Shown here: one piece after another, positions 25,376-32,779 of the stretch | How the letters are laid out: every line of letters starts with the position of its first letter | Position numbering within the stretch: position 1 is the stretch's first letter | Assembly: GCA_001038565.1 (NCBI GenBank) | Contig: LFJO01000006.1 | Coordinates: forward strand, 192,343 to 236,833 | DNA from: Alkalihalobacillus pseudalcaliphilus | Lineage (GTDB): Bacteria; Bacillota; Bacilli; Bacillales; Bacillaceae_D | Direction: 5' to 3' | DNA length: 44,491 bases | Position numbers and translations under genes: made by a program | Notes under the pieces: generated by a model | The model's input: the letters and a program-made list of their open reading frames with translations, nothing else | Database searches by the model: none | Told to the model about the DNA's origin: nothing

Positions 25376-26305
25376 TTATTCGCACACGAGGACCTCTCTT
25401 TGAAAATGGCCTTTAGTTACTGTACATCGGTCAATAATTGTGAAACCACTTTCGATTAAATGGTCATCCATAGGTTCTACCGTTACAAGAACTAGTCGTT
25501 TCGTGAACTTACGTGCATGCATCATCATTGCTCGCTTTTTATCATTTGAGATGACTGAGCAGAGATTATATGGCATATCAATAATAGCCGTATCATAAGA
25601 CTCTTTGATTTCAAGCATGTTTTCTTTTTTTACAACAGCTTCATATCCAAAAAAAGCAAGATTTTCTCTTGTGCCTATTACTGCCAATGGATTAATATCA
25701 CTACCACAAATACGAATATTCATTGAGCATGCTTCAATTAATACGGTTCCAATCCCACAGGACGGATCAATGACCTGTTGATTCGAAATATGAGGGACGG
25801 CGATATTAACAACGGCTCTTGCAAGACGAGTACCTAACGCAGTTGAATACATCTTTGGCTTTTGTTGGTGCTTCAACCAAACTGGTTCTCCTTCTTCATA
25901 CTCACCAAAATACCAATAGTCACCTTTCTTCAAAATGGCTAATGTCAGTTCTGGCTGTTTTAAATTGGCCTTGCCTCTCATACTCTTACCTATTTCACTT
26001 TCTAAACTTTTCCTCTCGGTGAAATGTAAACCTTCTTGTAAACCACTCATTTTTATAACTTGTATTTTAAAACTTTTGCCTAAAGTGTCATACCCATCAC
26101 ACTGAGACTGTAAATCAGCTAACATTTTTGCCTCATAAATAACCCGTAAGCGCCCCTTTATAAACGGACTTCGGCTAGGGCAAATTCGCGTATTACTTTT
26201 TAGCAGCCTATCATTGGTCTTAACACCAAAAAACATCCTTTTCTCTAAATATGATAGCTCTCGTTCATCTTCATGACAATTAAAAATATAGATGTAACTC
26301 TCCAT
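25376..26305 (-). CDS. Putative SAM-dependent RNA methyltransferase (TRM11/UPF0020 type)
   Basis: This 309-residue protein has an N-terminal RNA-binding-like region and a C-terminal Rossmann methyltransferase domain. SAM motif I is DPSCGIGTVLIEA (~185), the acidic motif II is CGSDINPLAV, and motif IV is DMPYN, an N-methyltransferase-type D-x-P-Y (about residue 245). These place it with TRM11/UPF0020 guanosine N2-methyltransferases, acting on tRNA or rRNA; the target base is not known. The frame begins at GTG 26317. ATG 26305 is preferred because AGGTG lies 9 nt before it. It is divergent from the PlsY-like gene. Confidence 0.8.
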   Translation of the reverse strand: MESYIYIFNCHEDERELSYLEKRMFFGVKTNDRLLKSNTRICPSRSPFIKGRLRVIYEAKMLADLQSQCDGYDTLGKSFKIQVIKMSGLQEGLHFTERKSLESEIGKSMRGKANLKQPELTLAILKKGDYWYFGEYEEGEPVWLKHQQKPKMYSTALGTRLARAVVNIAVPHISNQQVIDPSCGIGTVLIEACSMNIRICGSDINPLAVIGTRENLAFFGYEAVVKKENMLEIKESYDTAIIDMPYNLCSVISNDKKRAMMMHARKFTKRLVLVTVEPMDDHLIESGFTIIDRCTVTKGHFQREVLVCE

Positions 26306-26450
26306 TTTTTCTTTCACCTGTAATCTAGAACTTTTTATTTTCCTATTCTAATCAATTGTTCCACATATTGCTTAGGCATGAATTATAACAGATTTCTCTT
26401 TTCATTATGTCAATTTGTAGTAAAATGTTTATGGGAAAGGGGAAAGCAGC

Positions 26451-27017
26451 ATGTTTTCATTTATCATTTTTGGTGTTTTAGCTTATTTAATTGGTTCAAT
26501 TCCAACCGGTAAAATCATTGGGTATCTGAAAGGAATAGATATTCAACAGGTCGGCACTCAAAATATTGGGGCAAGTAATGCCTTTTTATCCCTTGGGAAA
26601 AAATATGGATTACTCGTTTTATTAGGTGACGCTGGAAAGGCCTTTATCTTTACGTGGTTTGCGATGGATTCTTTTTCACCGCTTGGAGTAATGGGACTTG
26701 GAATGTTACTTTTACTCGGTAATATTCACTCTGTCTTTTTGAAATTTACAGGTGGCAAAGGGATTGCAACCTGTTTAGGATTTTTCCTTGCTTCAGAGCC
26801 AATGATATCACTCGTATTTATCGGTTTGTGGTTAATAGCATTAATGGTTCGCCAGTCAATTCTCTTCATTACCATTGCAGCAAATATTGTCGTTCCTAGT
26901 TTTTATTATTATCTTGGATATTCAGCACCAACCGTATTTATGGGCTTTATGATCTGTTTTATTGTCTCACTACGTCATATCGAGAATTTACAGCACCAAA
27001 AGAAAGCCTCTCAATAA
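26451..27017 (+). CDS. PlsY-family acyl-phosphate:glycerol-3-P acyltransferase paralog
   Basis: This 188-residue membrane protein has about five helices. The PlsY motifs are recognisable: GSIPTGK..G near residues 15-24, QVGTQNIGASNAF (~33-45), LLGDAGKA (~57-64) and FLKFTGGKGIAT (~93-104). The usual GHxFPVF is altered to GNIHSVF, so the motif that normally carries a conserved His is rearranged. It may be a divergent paralog of the essential plsY (B. subtilis YneS), catalysing the first acylation of glycerol-3-phosphate, or may have lost that activity. ATG 26451 follows AAAGGGGAAAG. Confidence 0.85.
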   Translation: MFSFIIFGVLAYLIGSIPTGKIIGYLKGIDIQQVGTQNIGASNAFLSLGKKYGLLVLLGDAGKAFIFTWFAMDSFSPLGVMGLGMLLLLGNIHSVFLKFTGGKGIATCLGFFLASEPMISLVFIGLWLIALMVRQSILFITIAANIVVPSFYYYLGYSAPTVFMGFMICFIVSLRHIENLQHQKKASQ

Positions 27018-27020
27018 TAA

Positions 27021-27099
27021 AAAGGGATTACCTCATATAAATTTGAAACTCTCCCATTTGCTTTTGCGGGAAAAACGTCAGGTTTGTTGGTATCCCTTT
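27021..27099. terminator. Shared hairpin between plsY-like gene and sspM
   Basis: AAAGGGAT(T)ACC (27021-27032) pairs with GGTATCCCTTT (27089-27099) around a 56-nt centre that holds a small CCC/GGG hairpin. It lies between the two convergent genes and is the only visible stop signal for either. T-runs are weak, so efficiency is uncertain. Confidence 0.5.
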
Positions 27100-27112
27100 C
27101 ATTATTTTATAA

Positions 27113-27232
27113 TTATTCTGCTGGACGATTGGGTCCGTTTAACTTTTTGTCATACGTATGGGTTGGTTGAGCTTCGTTATTTCTTTTTTGATTTTTATTC
27201 TTTTGACTTCCGACCGCTTGTTTTTTTGTCAA
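27113..27232 (-). CDS. sspM: Small acid-soluble spore protein SspM
   Basis: This 39-residue gene is below the usual size cut-off of gene finders. It is Lys/Asn/Gln-rich and ends in DKKLNGPNRPAE. From memory, that matches the C-terminus of B. subtilis SspM (DKKLGGPNRPST), a minor SASP made in the forespore. The start is TTG at 27232, with an excellent AAGGAGGTGG about 6 nt upstream. It follows dbpA by 65 bp in the same direction. A 10-bp inverted repeat abuts its ribosome binding site. A forespore SigG promoter is expected; a TGAATA (27284-27289) fits the -35, but the -10 is not convincing. Confidence 0.88.
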   Translation of the reverse strand: MTKKQAVGSQKNKNQKRNNEAQPTHTYDKKLNGPNRPAE

Positions 27233-27245
27233 CGTTACCACCTCC

Positions 27246-27274
27246 TTATAGTTAATTTGTATTTTTAACTATAA
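27246..27274 (-). other. Hairpin between dbpA and sspM
   Basis: A perfect 10-bp inverted repeat TTATAGTTAA/TTAACTATAA encloses a 9-nt loop. It ends directly against the GGAGG of sspM. It lacks a T-run on the minus strand, so it may be a weak dbpA terminator or may influence sspM translation. Confidence 0.6.
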
Positions 27275-27297
27275 GCGTGTTTTTATTCAGGTTGCTA

Positions 27298-28749
27298 TCA
27301 TGACTTTTTCGCAATGTGGACCTTTAATTGTTTGCCCTTTACCGTTAACATTTTCATTTCACTCAAAACAAGCTTGCCTTTTCCATTAAGAATATCAACA
27401 TATGTCTGATGCTCATAAATGGAAATAACGCCAATATCAGAGGCGTCTACCCCATCAATATTCGTAATGGCACCGACAAAGTCGATGGCTCGAAGCTTCT
27501 TCTTTTTCCCACCGTTAAAAAATAGCTTCGTCACTTCTGTTTGCAAGTGAATCGCTTTACTTTCTTTTTGCTCTGTCTTTCTCATTTTTTTATCAAAAAG
27601 GTGTTTTGTCCTCTGGGTCTCTTCTTCACTTGGGATAGGTAATACTGGTATGTTATACCCTAAAAAAGCTTCTATCGCTTCAAGACTAGCTTGCTCATCT
27701 GGTGAAACTAACGTAATCACCTTACCTGATTGTTCAGCCCTACCAGTCCTCCCTGAACGATGCACATAGTTTTCAACCTCAGTAGGCACATCAAAATGGA
27801 TAATGAGTGAAACGTCTTTTACATCAATCCCTCTACCGGCTAAGCCTGTAGCAATTAAATAACGGCAACTACCATCTCGAAACTTTTCAATCGACCTAAA
27901 ACGATCACGTTGAGCTAGTCCACCATGGAGCTTCTCTAGTGCCTGCATTGATTGATTTAATACTCGATACAATTGGTCTACCTCTTTTTGTGTCTGACAA
28001 AAGATGATGCAGCTATCAGGGTTTTCTTTAATTAACACACGTTGTAATAGTTGTCTTTTTTCTTTTTGTGGTATTTCGATTTTAGCGTGTTCAATTTGTT
28101 TAACCACTTTTTCATGCGGCTTTATTGAGATACTTTCGGGACCACGCATGAAATTCAAACATAATTCCTTCACTTCTTCAGGATAGGTTGCGGAGAAAAA
28201 TAAAGTTTGCTTCTCCTTGGGCAAATACGCCATGATTTCTTTCACATTATCAATAAAACCCATGTTTAACATTTCATCAGCTTCATCGATAATAAAATGC
28301 TTTATTTCTTCCACAATTAGGGTACCTTTTTGTAAATGGTCAAGGACCCTTCCCGGTGTACCTATAACCACATGCGTTTTTTGTTTTAACAAATTCTTTT
28401 GTTTCAGATAGGAATCCTTGCCAAACAAAGCAACAGAATGAATCCTTTTCATAAGTCCTACATTTGTTAATTCTTCTGTCACCTGTACAGCTAACTCTCG
28501 CGTTGGCACTAAAATAAGCGCTTGTGGACGATTGCTCTCCCAATGTATTTTCTCTAAGATTGGTAAAGCATAAGCGAGTGTCTTTCCACTGCCTGTCTGA
28601 GATTGCACGATAAGGTCTAGATGTAACAAAGCCTTAGGAATTACTTGTTCTTGTACCTCAGTAGGTTGGTGGATACCTAATAGCTCCAGTGCTTTTACAA
28701 TCGAATCATCTAAATGAACGGATCGAAACCATTTTTGATTGTCTGACAT
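27298..28749 (-). CDS. dbpA: DEAD-box RNA helicase DbpA (YxiN type)
   Basis: This 483-residue ATP-dependent RNA helicase acts in 50S ribosome assembly on 23S rRNA hairpin 92. The Q motif region leads to Walker A SQTGSGKT (50-57), DEAD (~154) and SAT (~185). The HRSGRTGRAEQSG motif VI is near 330. A C-terminal DbpA RNA-binding domain (about 405-483, ending VKGKQLKVHIAKKS) gives the specificity. The length equals that of B. subtilis YxiN. ATG 28749 has AAAAGGAGGG upstream, and a B-module repeat starts right beyond that site. Confidence 0.95.
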   Translation of the reverse strand: MSDNQKWFRSVHLDDSIVKALELLGIHQPTEVQEQVIPKALLHLDLIVQSQTGSGKTLAYALPILEKIHWESNRPQALILVPTRELAVQVTEELTNVGLMKRIHSVALFGKDSYLKQKNLLKQKTHVVIGTPGRVLDHLQKGTLIVEEIKHFIIDEADEMLNMGFIDNVKEIMAYLPKEKQTLFFSATYPEEVKELCLNFMRGPESISIKPHEKVVKQIEHAKIEIPQKEKRQLLQRVLIKENPDSCIIFCQTQKEVDQLYRVLNQSMQALEKLHGGLAQRDRFRSIEKFRDGSCRYLIATGLAGRGIDVKDVSLIIHFDVPTEVENYVHRSGRTGRAEQSGKVITLVSPDEQASLEAIEAFLGYNIPVLPIPSEEETQRTKHLFDKKMRKTEQKESKAIHLQTEVTKLFFNGGKKKKLRAIDFVGAITNIDGVDASDIGVISIYEHQTYVDILNGKGKLVLSEMKMLTVKGKQLKVHIAKKS

Positions 28750-28762
28750 TTCTTTTCCCTCC

Positions 28763-28812
28763 TTTTATATGAAAATTACTTAGGGGCGATAGGTTGTGCC
28801 TTGAAGTTAGCT
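28763..28812. repeat. Intergenic repeat, B module copy 2
   Basis: This copy begins TTTTATATGAA and continues AATTACTTAGGGGCGATAGG then GTTGTGCCTTGAAGTTAG. It is a near match to 23831-23882. The boundary lies in the dbpA leader, immediately upstream of the ribosome binding site. The following 28813-28940 is unassigned; an open frame across it (minus strand) shows no family resemblance. Confidence 0.75.
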
Positions 28813-28941
28813 CGTCATCCATCTCGCGATAAATGACCTTAGTAGGACAGTGCCCCTTTTTGTTCAGCCGACTCCAATGGTGATCGAGTTGTAAACGGGC
28901 CAGATGTTTAAAAGTCTCCACTACATATGAATGACCACTTT

Positions 28942-29030
28942 GTGAAGATACTCCTACGTTTCGCCTCCGTATCTTCACATTAACCCTCTTTTTGTGCAGA
29001 TACTCCTAGGTTTTGCCTCCGTATCTTCAC
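28942..29030. repeat. D module: two tandem 37-nt hairpins, 52-bp period
   Basis: Two copies lie at 28942-28978 and 28994-29030, each an inverted repeat GTGAAGATAC/GTATCTTCAC (one mismatch in the second). They are joined by an ATTAACCCTCTTTTT spacer. A decayed copy occurs at 24977-25015, followed by the same ATTAACC..CTCTTTGTGCAG spacer. Confidence 0.75.
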
Positions 29031-29032
29031 GA

Positions 29033-29105
29033 TTCCTTATGAACCTTAAGGTGGCGATAGATGACTTTCATGTTTGTTGGTGGCGGAGTGAATCGGGCTC
29101 TGCGA
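29033..29105. repeat. Intergenic repeat, E module copy
   Basis: ATTCCTTATGAACCTTAAGG starts this copy, which matches 25070-25145. It continues through CATGTTTGTTGGTGGCGG, as at 1263-1281. The hairpin GCGGAG-TGAATCGGG-CTCTGC (29083-29103) keeps pairing through one G-U and one compensating pair relative to 25120-25140. Confidence 0.7.
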
Positions 29106-29126
29106 TGAGCTTTTTTTCTCAAAAGA

Positions 29127-29154
29127 AAAAGGACTCAAAAATTTGAGTCCTTTT
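29127..29154 (-). terminator. Terminator of the cold-shock gene
   Basis: The stem AAAAGGACTCAAA/TTTGAGTCCTTTT is perfect and bidirectional. It starts five bases after the stop codon, with T-runs on both sides. Confidence 0.93.
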
Positions 29155-29158
29155 ATCA

Positions 29159-29359
29159 TTATGCTTTTGATACGTTAGTAGCTTGAAGACCACGTTGGCC
29201 TTGCTCAGTATCGAATGTTACTTTTTGACCTTCGTCTAAAGATTTAAATCCTTCGCCTTGGATAGCTGAGAAATGTACGAATACATCGTCTCCACCTTCA
29301 ACTTCGATGAAACCGAAACCTTTTTCTGCGTTAAACCATTTTACTGTACCTTCTTGCAT
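29159..29359 (-). CDS. Cold-shock protein (CspA/CspB family)
   Basis: This 66-residue single cold-shock domain is a nucleic-acid chaperone that melts mRNA structure in the cytoplasm. RNP1 KGFGFIEV and RNP2 DVFVHFSAI are intact, and the QRGLQATNV end is typical. The frame extends six codons upstream, but ATG 29359 has AGGAGGTAAC at 7 nt and gives the canonical length. The leader is AT-rich and at least about 150 nt long, as in other csp genes. Bacilli have several paralogs, so I do not assign cspB, cspC or cspD. Confidence 0.95.
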   Translation of the reverse strand: MQEGTVKWFNAEKGFGFIEVEGGDDVFVHFSAIQGEGFKSLDEGQKVTFDTEQGQRGLQATNVSKA

Positions 29360-29525
29360 GGTTGTTACCTCCTGCATGAATCAAACCGATTCATAATTTT
29401 GATACTATTATTGCTCTTTTAGATATCTAAGGCGAAAAACTTAAACACTCTTATTACTAACCGAACAAAAATAATTCTACTTAAGAATAACAGACAATGA
29501 CTGGAAATGCAAATAAGAAAATATA
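29360..29525 (-). promoter_or_regulatory. Cold-shock gene leader/promoter region
   Basis: This AT-rich region upstream of the csp gene contains a perfect 12-bp palindrome TTAGATATCTAA (29419-29430) in the predicted leader. A weak promoter candidate is TTGCAT-N17-TATTCT on the minus strand. Long structured leaders control csp mRNA stability in other bacteria; the elements here are not verified. Confidence 0.4.
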
Positions 29526-29660
29526 TTTTGTATAAAAGTTAGTGCGAACATGGAGCATTGCTCATCGCTACCGAAAATTATGCTCCACGTCCTGCGGGGT
29601 GGTGCTGAATTAACTGGCACAGCCAGTGGATTTCAGCCCACCACTAAGCCACGCGGGAGC
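29526..29660. repeat. Mosaic intergenic repeat, A module copy 3
   Basis: TTTTGTATAAAAG is followed by the GCGAACATGGAGC module and the same large hairpin as at 24725-24805. In the outer stem a C-G pair of copy 2 is replaced by T-A (GTGGTG../..CCACCAC). It stops 10 bp before the traB stop codon, so it may serve as the 3' structure of that transcript. Confidence 0.8.
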
Positions 29661-29669
29661 TTACAAAAT

Positions 29670-30578
29670 TTAATAGACAAATTCGACTTCGTATCCTTGT
29701 TCTTCTAGAAGTGAAATGATTGTCGGCTCTGATGCAAAGTGCATGGCACCTACAATCACAAAATAATTCTGGCCGCTATCCGCCTCTAAAATCTCAGCAA
29801 TTTCATTAGCCATCTTAATATTTCTATTTTCATTTAGTTCGAGCATATACTCTTCGTACGACTCGTCGTAATCCTCATCAATTTCAGCTAAAGCATCGAC
29901 ATCACCAGCTAACCATGCGTTAGCCATTTGTTCTAACTCATCTTCCATATCGTCAAAGCCTTCGATAGCGTCTGTTAAAGTGACAAGCTGTTGTTCCATA
30001 GAAAAACCTGATAAAACATCAAGTTGTTCTTCAATGGATTCTAACTCCTGAATCTGTTTTCCATCTTCAACTGCACGTTCAAGGAAATATAGGTCAACAC
30101 CCTGCTCCGCCTGATAGCTACTTTCCTCAAGAGCAAGTTGTAAAAGAGTCATTTCCATAAACCATGGTTGAAAGTTCTCGACCATCACCATATCAACTCC
30201 AAAGCCTGAAAGAATGCTCTCAAGCTTCTCATAATTTTCACTCGACAAATCATCTTGTAATGACTGTCCCTCTGGGTACATCGCTTTTTCCATCATCAAT
30301 TGTGAGGATAGCGTCATATTATTAAGATCCGTCAAATCAATTTCAGGTAAAACAACATCTGCTTGTTCATAAGCTTCTTCTGATTGTTTATTTAGTGGAT
30401 AGAAATTTTCGGTCCCTAAATGAATCGTGCCTTGTAAATACACTTCGGTGTCCCCATTTACAGCTTTCCATAAGAACCCGCCATTACCTTCTTCTATTTG
30501 TACTTGTTCTTCATTACAAGCCGTCATTACGAATCCAAAAGCAACGACTAAAATGAAATATGCCCACTTTTTCACCAT
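29670..30578 (-). CDS. TraB/GumN-family lipoprotein
   Basis: This 302-residue protein has a lipoprotein signal peptide (FVMTACNEE; Cys at about 21). A TraB/GumN domain follows, with the family's first motif YLQGTIHLGTENFYPL and the C-terminal VIVGAMHFASEPTIISLLEEQGYEVE. Related proteins include Tiki-type proteins proposed as metalloproteases; the GTxHxG and GxxH motifs that would bind metal are both visible. The bacterial role is unknown. The frame opens ten codons earlier, but ATG 30578 has GAGGAGGG and a proper signal sequence. The protein is very acidic. Confidence 0.85.
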   Translation of the reverse strand: MVKKWAYFILVVAFGFVMTACNEEQVQIEEGNGGFLWKAVNGDTEVYLQGTIHLGTENFYPLNKQSEEAYEQADVVLPEIDLTDLNNMTLSSQLMMEKAMYPEGQSLQDDLSSENYEKLESILSGFGVDMVMVENFQPWFMEMTLLQLALEESSYQAEQGVDLYFLERAVEDGKQIQELESIEEQLDVLSGFSMEQQLVTLTDAIEGFDDMEDELEQMANAWLAGDVDALAEIDEDYDESYEEYMLELNENRNIKMANEIAEILEADSGQNYFVIVGAMHFASEPTIISLLEEQGYEVEFVY

Positions 30579-30646
30579 CTCACCCTCCTCATTATTTGTG
30601 GTGTTCATTCCCTATAATGGAGAAATAATGGTAAAAATGCAACCTT

Positions 30647-31597
30647 TTACGATTCTATAAAATCAACTTCTAAATTGAGCCACTCTAATTCTTGAGTAGA
30701 AAGATTAATACTTGCTCCATTCGCACAAGATACTATTTCCTTATAATTGCGTGGTCCGATAATAGCTGCCGTTGGAAATGATTGATTGAGGACGTAAGCA
30801 AGAGCTATTTCAATCGTTGTCATCCCTTTTTGTTCAGCTAACTTCTGAGCCCTTTCATATCTTTTCCAATTCGCATCATTATAAAACACACGGACGAGTT
30901 CTTGATTTGACTGCTCCGCTTTATTAAACTTCCCTGTAAAGAATCCTCGTGCTTGTGATGACCAAGATAGTACGGGTAATTGCGTTTGTTCATGCCATAT
31001 TATATCTTCACGGTCCAGGCTTACACAATCTGGCCAATAAGGTTCTTTTGCTTTTGCTAAGCTCAAGTTCGGACTCGAGAAAGAGAATCCTCGCATTCTA
31101 TGTTTTTTTGCATAATTATTGGCTTCTTCTAATCGTTTAGTTGACCAATTGGATCCTCCAAAAGTTTTCATATATCCATCTTCTACAAGTTGATTTAACC
31201 ATTCTAAAATCTTTCCAACTGGAAGAGTTGGGTCATCTCTATGAAGTGCATACAGGTCAACTTGGTCGACTTTTAAACGCTCTAAACTGATTTTGATTTG
31301 CTCAGTCAAATCTTTTTGATTAATTGTAGGGCCATTCTTATTCGGATGCCCTCCTTTAGTCCAAATTTGCAAACGTTCGCGGTTACTGCTATTACGATCG
31401 ACCCATTGTCCTATCGCCTTTTCACTTTGTCCACCACCATAAATAAAGGCCGTATCTATCGTATTACCACCTACAGTAAGATACTGTTCAATTACTTCAT
31501 TAACAAGCTCTTGTTTATCTGGCGTGAAGTAATCCGATCCTATTATCAGTGAAGAAACCGGATTCTCTAATCCTTCTACAGAGATAGAACGCAACAT
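30647..31597 (-). CDS. Aldo/keto reductase
   Basis: This 316-residue NADPH-dependent aldo/keto reductase has a TIM-barrel fold. The catalytic tetrad is recognisable: Asp and Tyr in NTIDTAFIYGGGQSE, Lys in IWTKGG, and His in DLYALHRDD. The C-terminal cofactor region IIGPRNYKEI is present. The frame begins at 31645, but ATG 31597 follows AAGGGTGGTG and starts one base after the stop of the Gfo/Idh gene. The two are therefore translationally coupled and probably act on related sugar substrates. Confidence 0.9.
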   Translation of the reverse strand: MLRSISVEGLENPVSSLIIGSDYFTPDKQELVNEVIEQYLTVGGNTIDTAFIYGGGQSEKAIGQWVDRNSSNRERLQIWTKGGHPNKNGPTINQKDLTEQIKISLERLKVDQVDLYALHRDDPTLPVGKILEWLNQLVEDGYMKTFGGSNWSTKRLEEANNYAKKHRMRGFSFSSPNLSLAKAKEPYWPDCVSLDREDIIWHEQTQLPVLSWSSQARGFFTGKFNKAEQSNQELVRVFYNDANWKRYERAQKLAEQKGMTTIEIALAYVLNQSFPTAAIIGPRNYKEIVSCANGASINLSTQELEWLNLEVDFIES

Positions 31598-31598
31598 A

Positions 31599-32597
31599 CT
31601 ACAACACCACCCTTTCACGATTTTTTTGTGATTGTAGACAAGCATCTAGCACCTTCATATTTAAAATCGAATCCTCGATATCATAAATTAATCCGGTCTC
31701 TTTCCGTAATACTCGCGCCAAAAAATCAACTTGTTTGGCATAATGATTCGTATCAGCTACCTCGATTTCATTTGTTTCATTGCCGATTATTAAAGAAAAA
31801 CCTTTTAGCCCGTCTGTGAAAGCATCTTCAATGACAATTCTGCCTTTTGTTCCAAGAATTTCTGCGTCATTTCTAAAAGCAGACCACATGCCACAATCAA
31901 AGGTTAGAAAACGGCCATTGCTAAACTCTACTAAGCCTGATGCCACCATATCAACACCATTATGGGACTCAGGAGTAAAACTATGAACAGTCACCGCTTC
32001 AGGCTCATCCTTCAAAATCATCCTTGCTAAACTAAGAGGATAAACACCTACATCATAAAGACTTCCTCCTCCATATTCAGGCTTCATTCGGAAGTTATCT
32101 AATGCCTGTGCATTATTAAAGGAGAAAGAACTTCTAATTCCCCTCACTTCACCAATATCACCATTGTTAATATGTGATTGAATCTTCCGATAACGCTCCT
32201 GATGACGATACATAAAAGCCTCAAATAACAGCACTTCATTTTCAAGACAAGCTTGTTTCATCTCCTTCACTTCTTCTGTAGTTAAGGCGATCGGCTTTTC
32301 GCAGAGAATATGTTTCTTCGCTTTGGCTGCACGAATAACCCATTCCTTATGGAGATGGTTTGGTAAAGGAATATAGACGGCATCAATAGAAGGATCATCA
32401 AGAAGTTCTTGATAAGACCCATATGCTCTACCTTGATTCAATTCCTTTACTAATTCTTGAGATTTCTCTAAACTCCTACTGGCAACACCAGATACTACAC
32501 CTGTTTTCGACTCAACGATTCCTGGTATAACAGCATTTTTTGCGATATTCGCTACTCCTAAGATTCCCCAACGAATCACATGTTCTTCCATGTTCAT
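31599..32597 (-). CDS. Gfo/Idh/MocA-family sugar dehydrogenase
   Basis: This 332-residue NAD(P)-dependent oxidoreductase has an N-terminal Rossmann domain (GILGVANIAKNAVIPGI, residues ~11-27) and the family EKP motif in HILCEKPIALT (~95). The C-terminal beta-sheet domain has GGGSLYDVGVYPL (~172-184), where the catalytic His/Asp region lies. The substrate is probably a sugar or polyol, not predictable. ATG 32597 has GAGGAG upstream; a second ATG two codons in is possible. It is first in a two-gene unit with the aldo/keto reductase, downstream of an AraC-type regulator. Confidence 0.9.
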   Translation of the reverse strand: MNMEEHVIRWGILGVANIAKNAVIPGIVESKTGVVSGVASRSLEKSQELVKELNQGRAYGSYQELLDDPSIDAVYIPLPNHLHKEWVIRAAKAKKHILCEKPIALTTEEVKEMKQACLENEVLLFEAFMYRHQERYRKIQSHINNGDIGEVRGIRSSFSFNNAQALDNFRMKPEYGGGSLYDVGVYPLSLARMILKDEPEAVTVHSFTPESHNGVDMVASGLVEFSNGRFLTFDCGMWSAFRNDAEILGTKGRIVIEDAFTDGLKGFSLIIGNETNEIEVADTNHYAKQVDFLARVLRKETGLIYDIEDSILNMKVLDACLQSQKNRERVVL

Positions 32598-32779
32598 CTC
32601 AACTCCTCTGATTTAACGTGATAGAACTGACACACATTATGTACAGTCTACTTTCTGAAAAACTTCGTACCATACATTTATATAGCAAAACTCTAACAAA
32701 TAGATAGCCATATTGTTTTCAATCTCTTAACTATTTTCAAAAAATTATGTAACGAATATTAACTTCTTAAGCGATTTAA

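Noticed and set aside
27246-27289. SigG promoter for sspM (TGAATA with an AATACAA-like -10)
   Set aside because: Spacing of about 20 bp is too long and the -10 is poor; only the -35 box fits.
28706-28978. 90-codon minus-strand frame upstream of dbpA, checked as a possible transposase remnant
   Set aside because: It overlaps the dbpA start and repeat modules; no recognisable motif or ribosome site.
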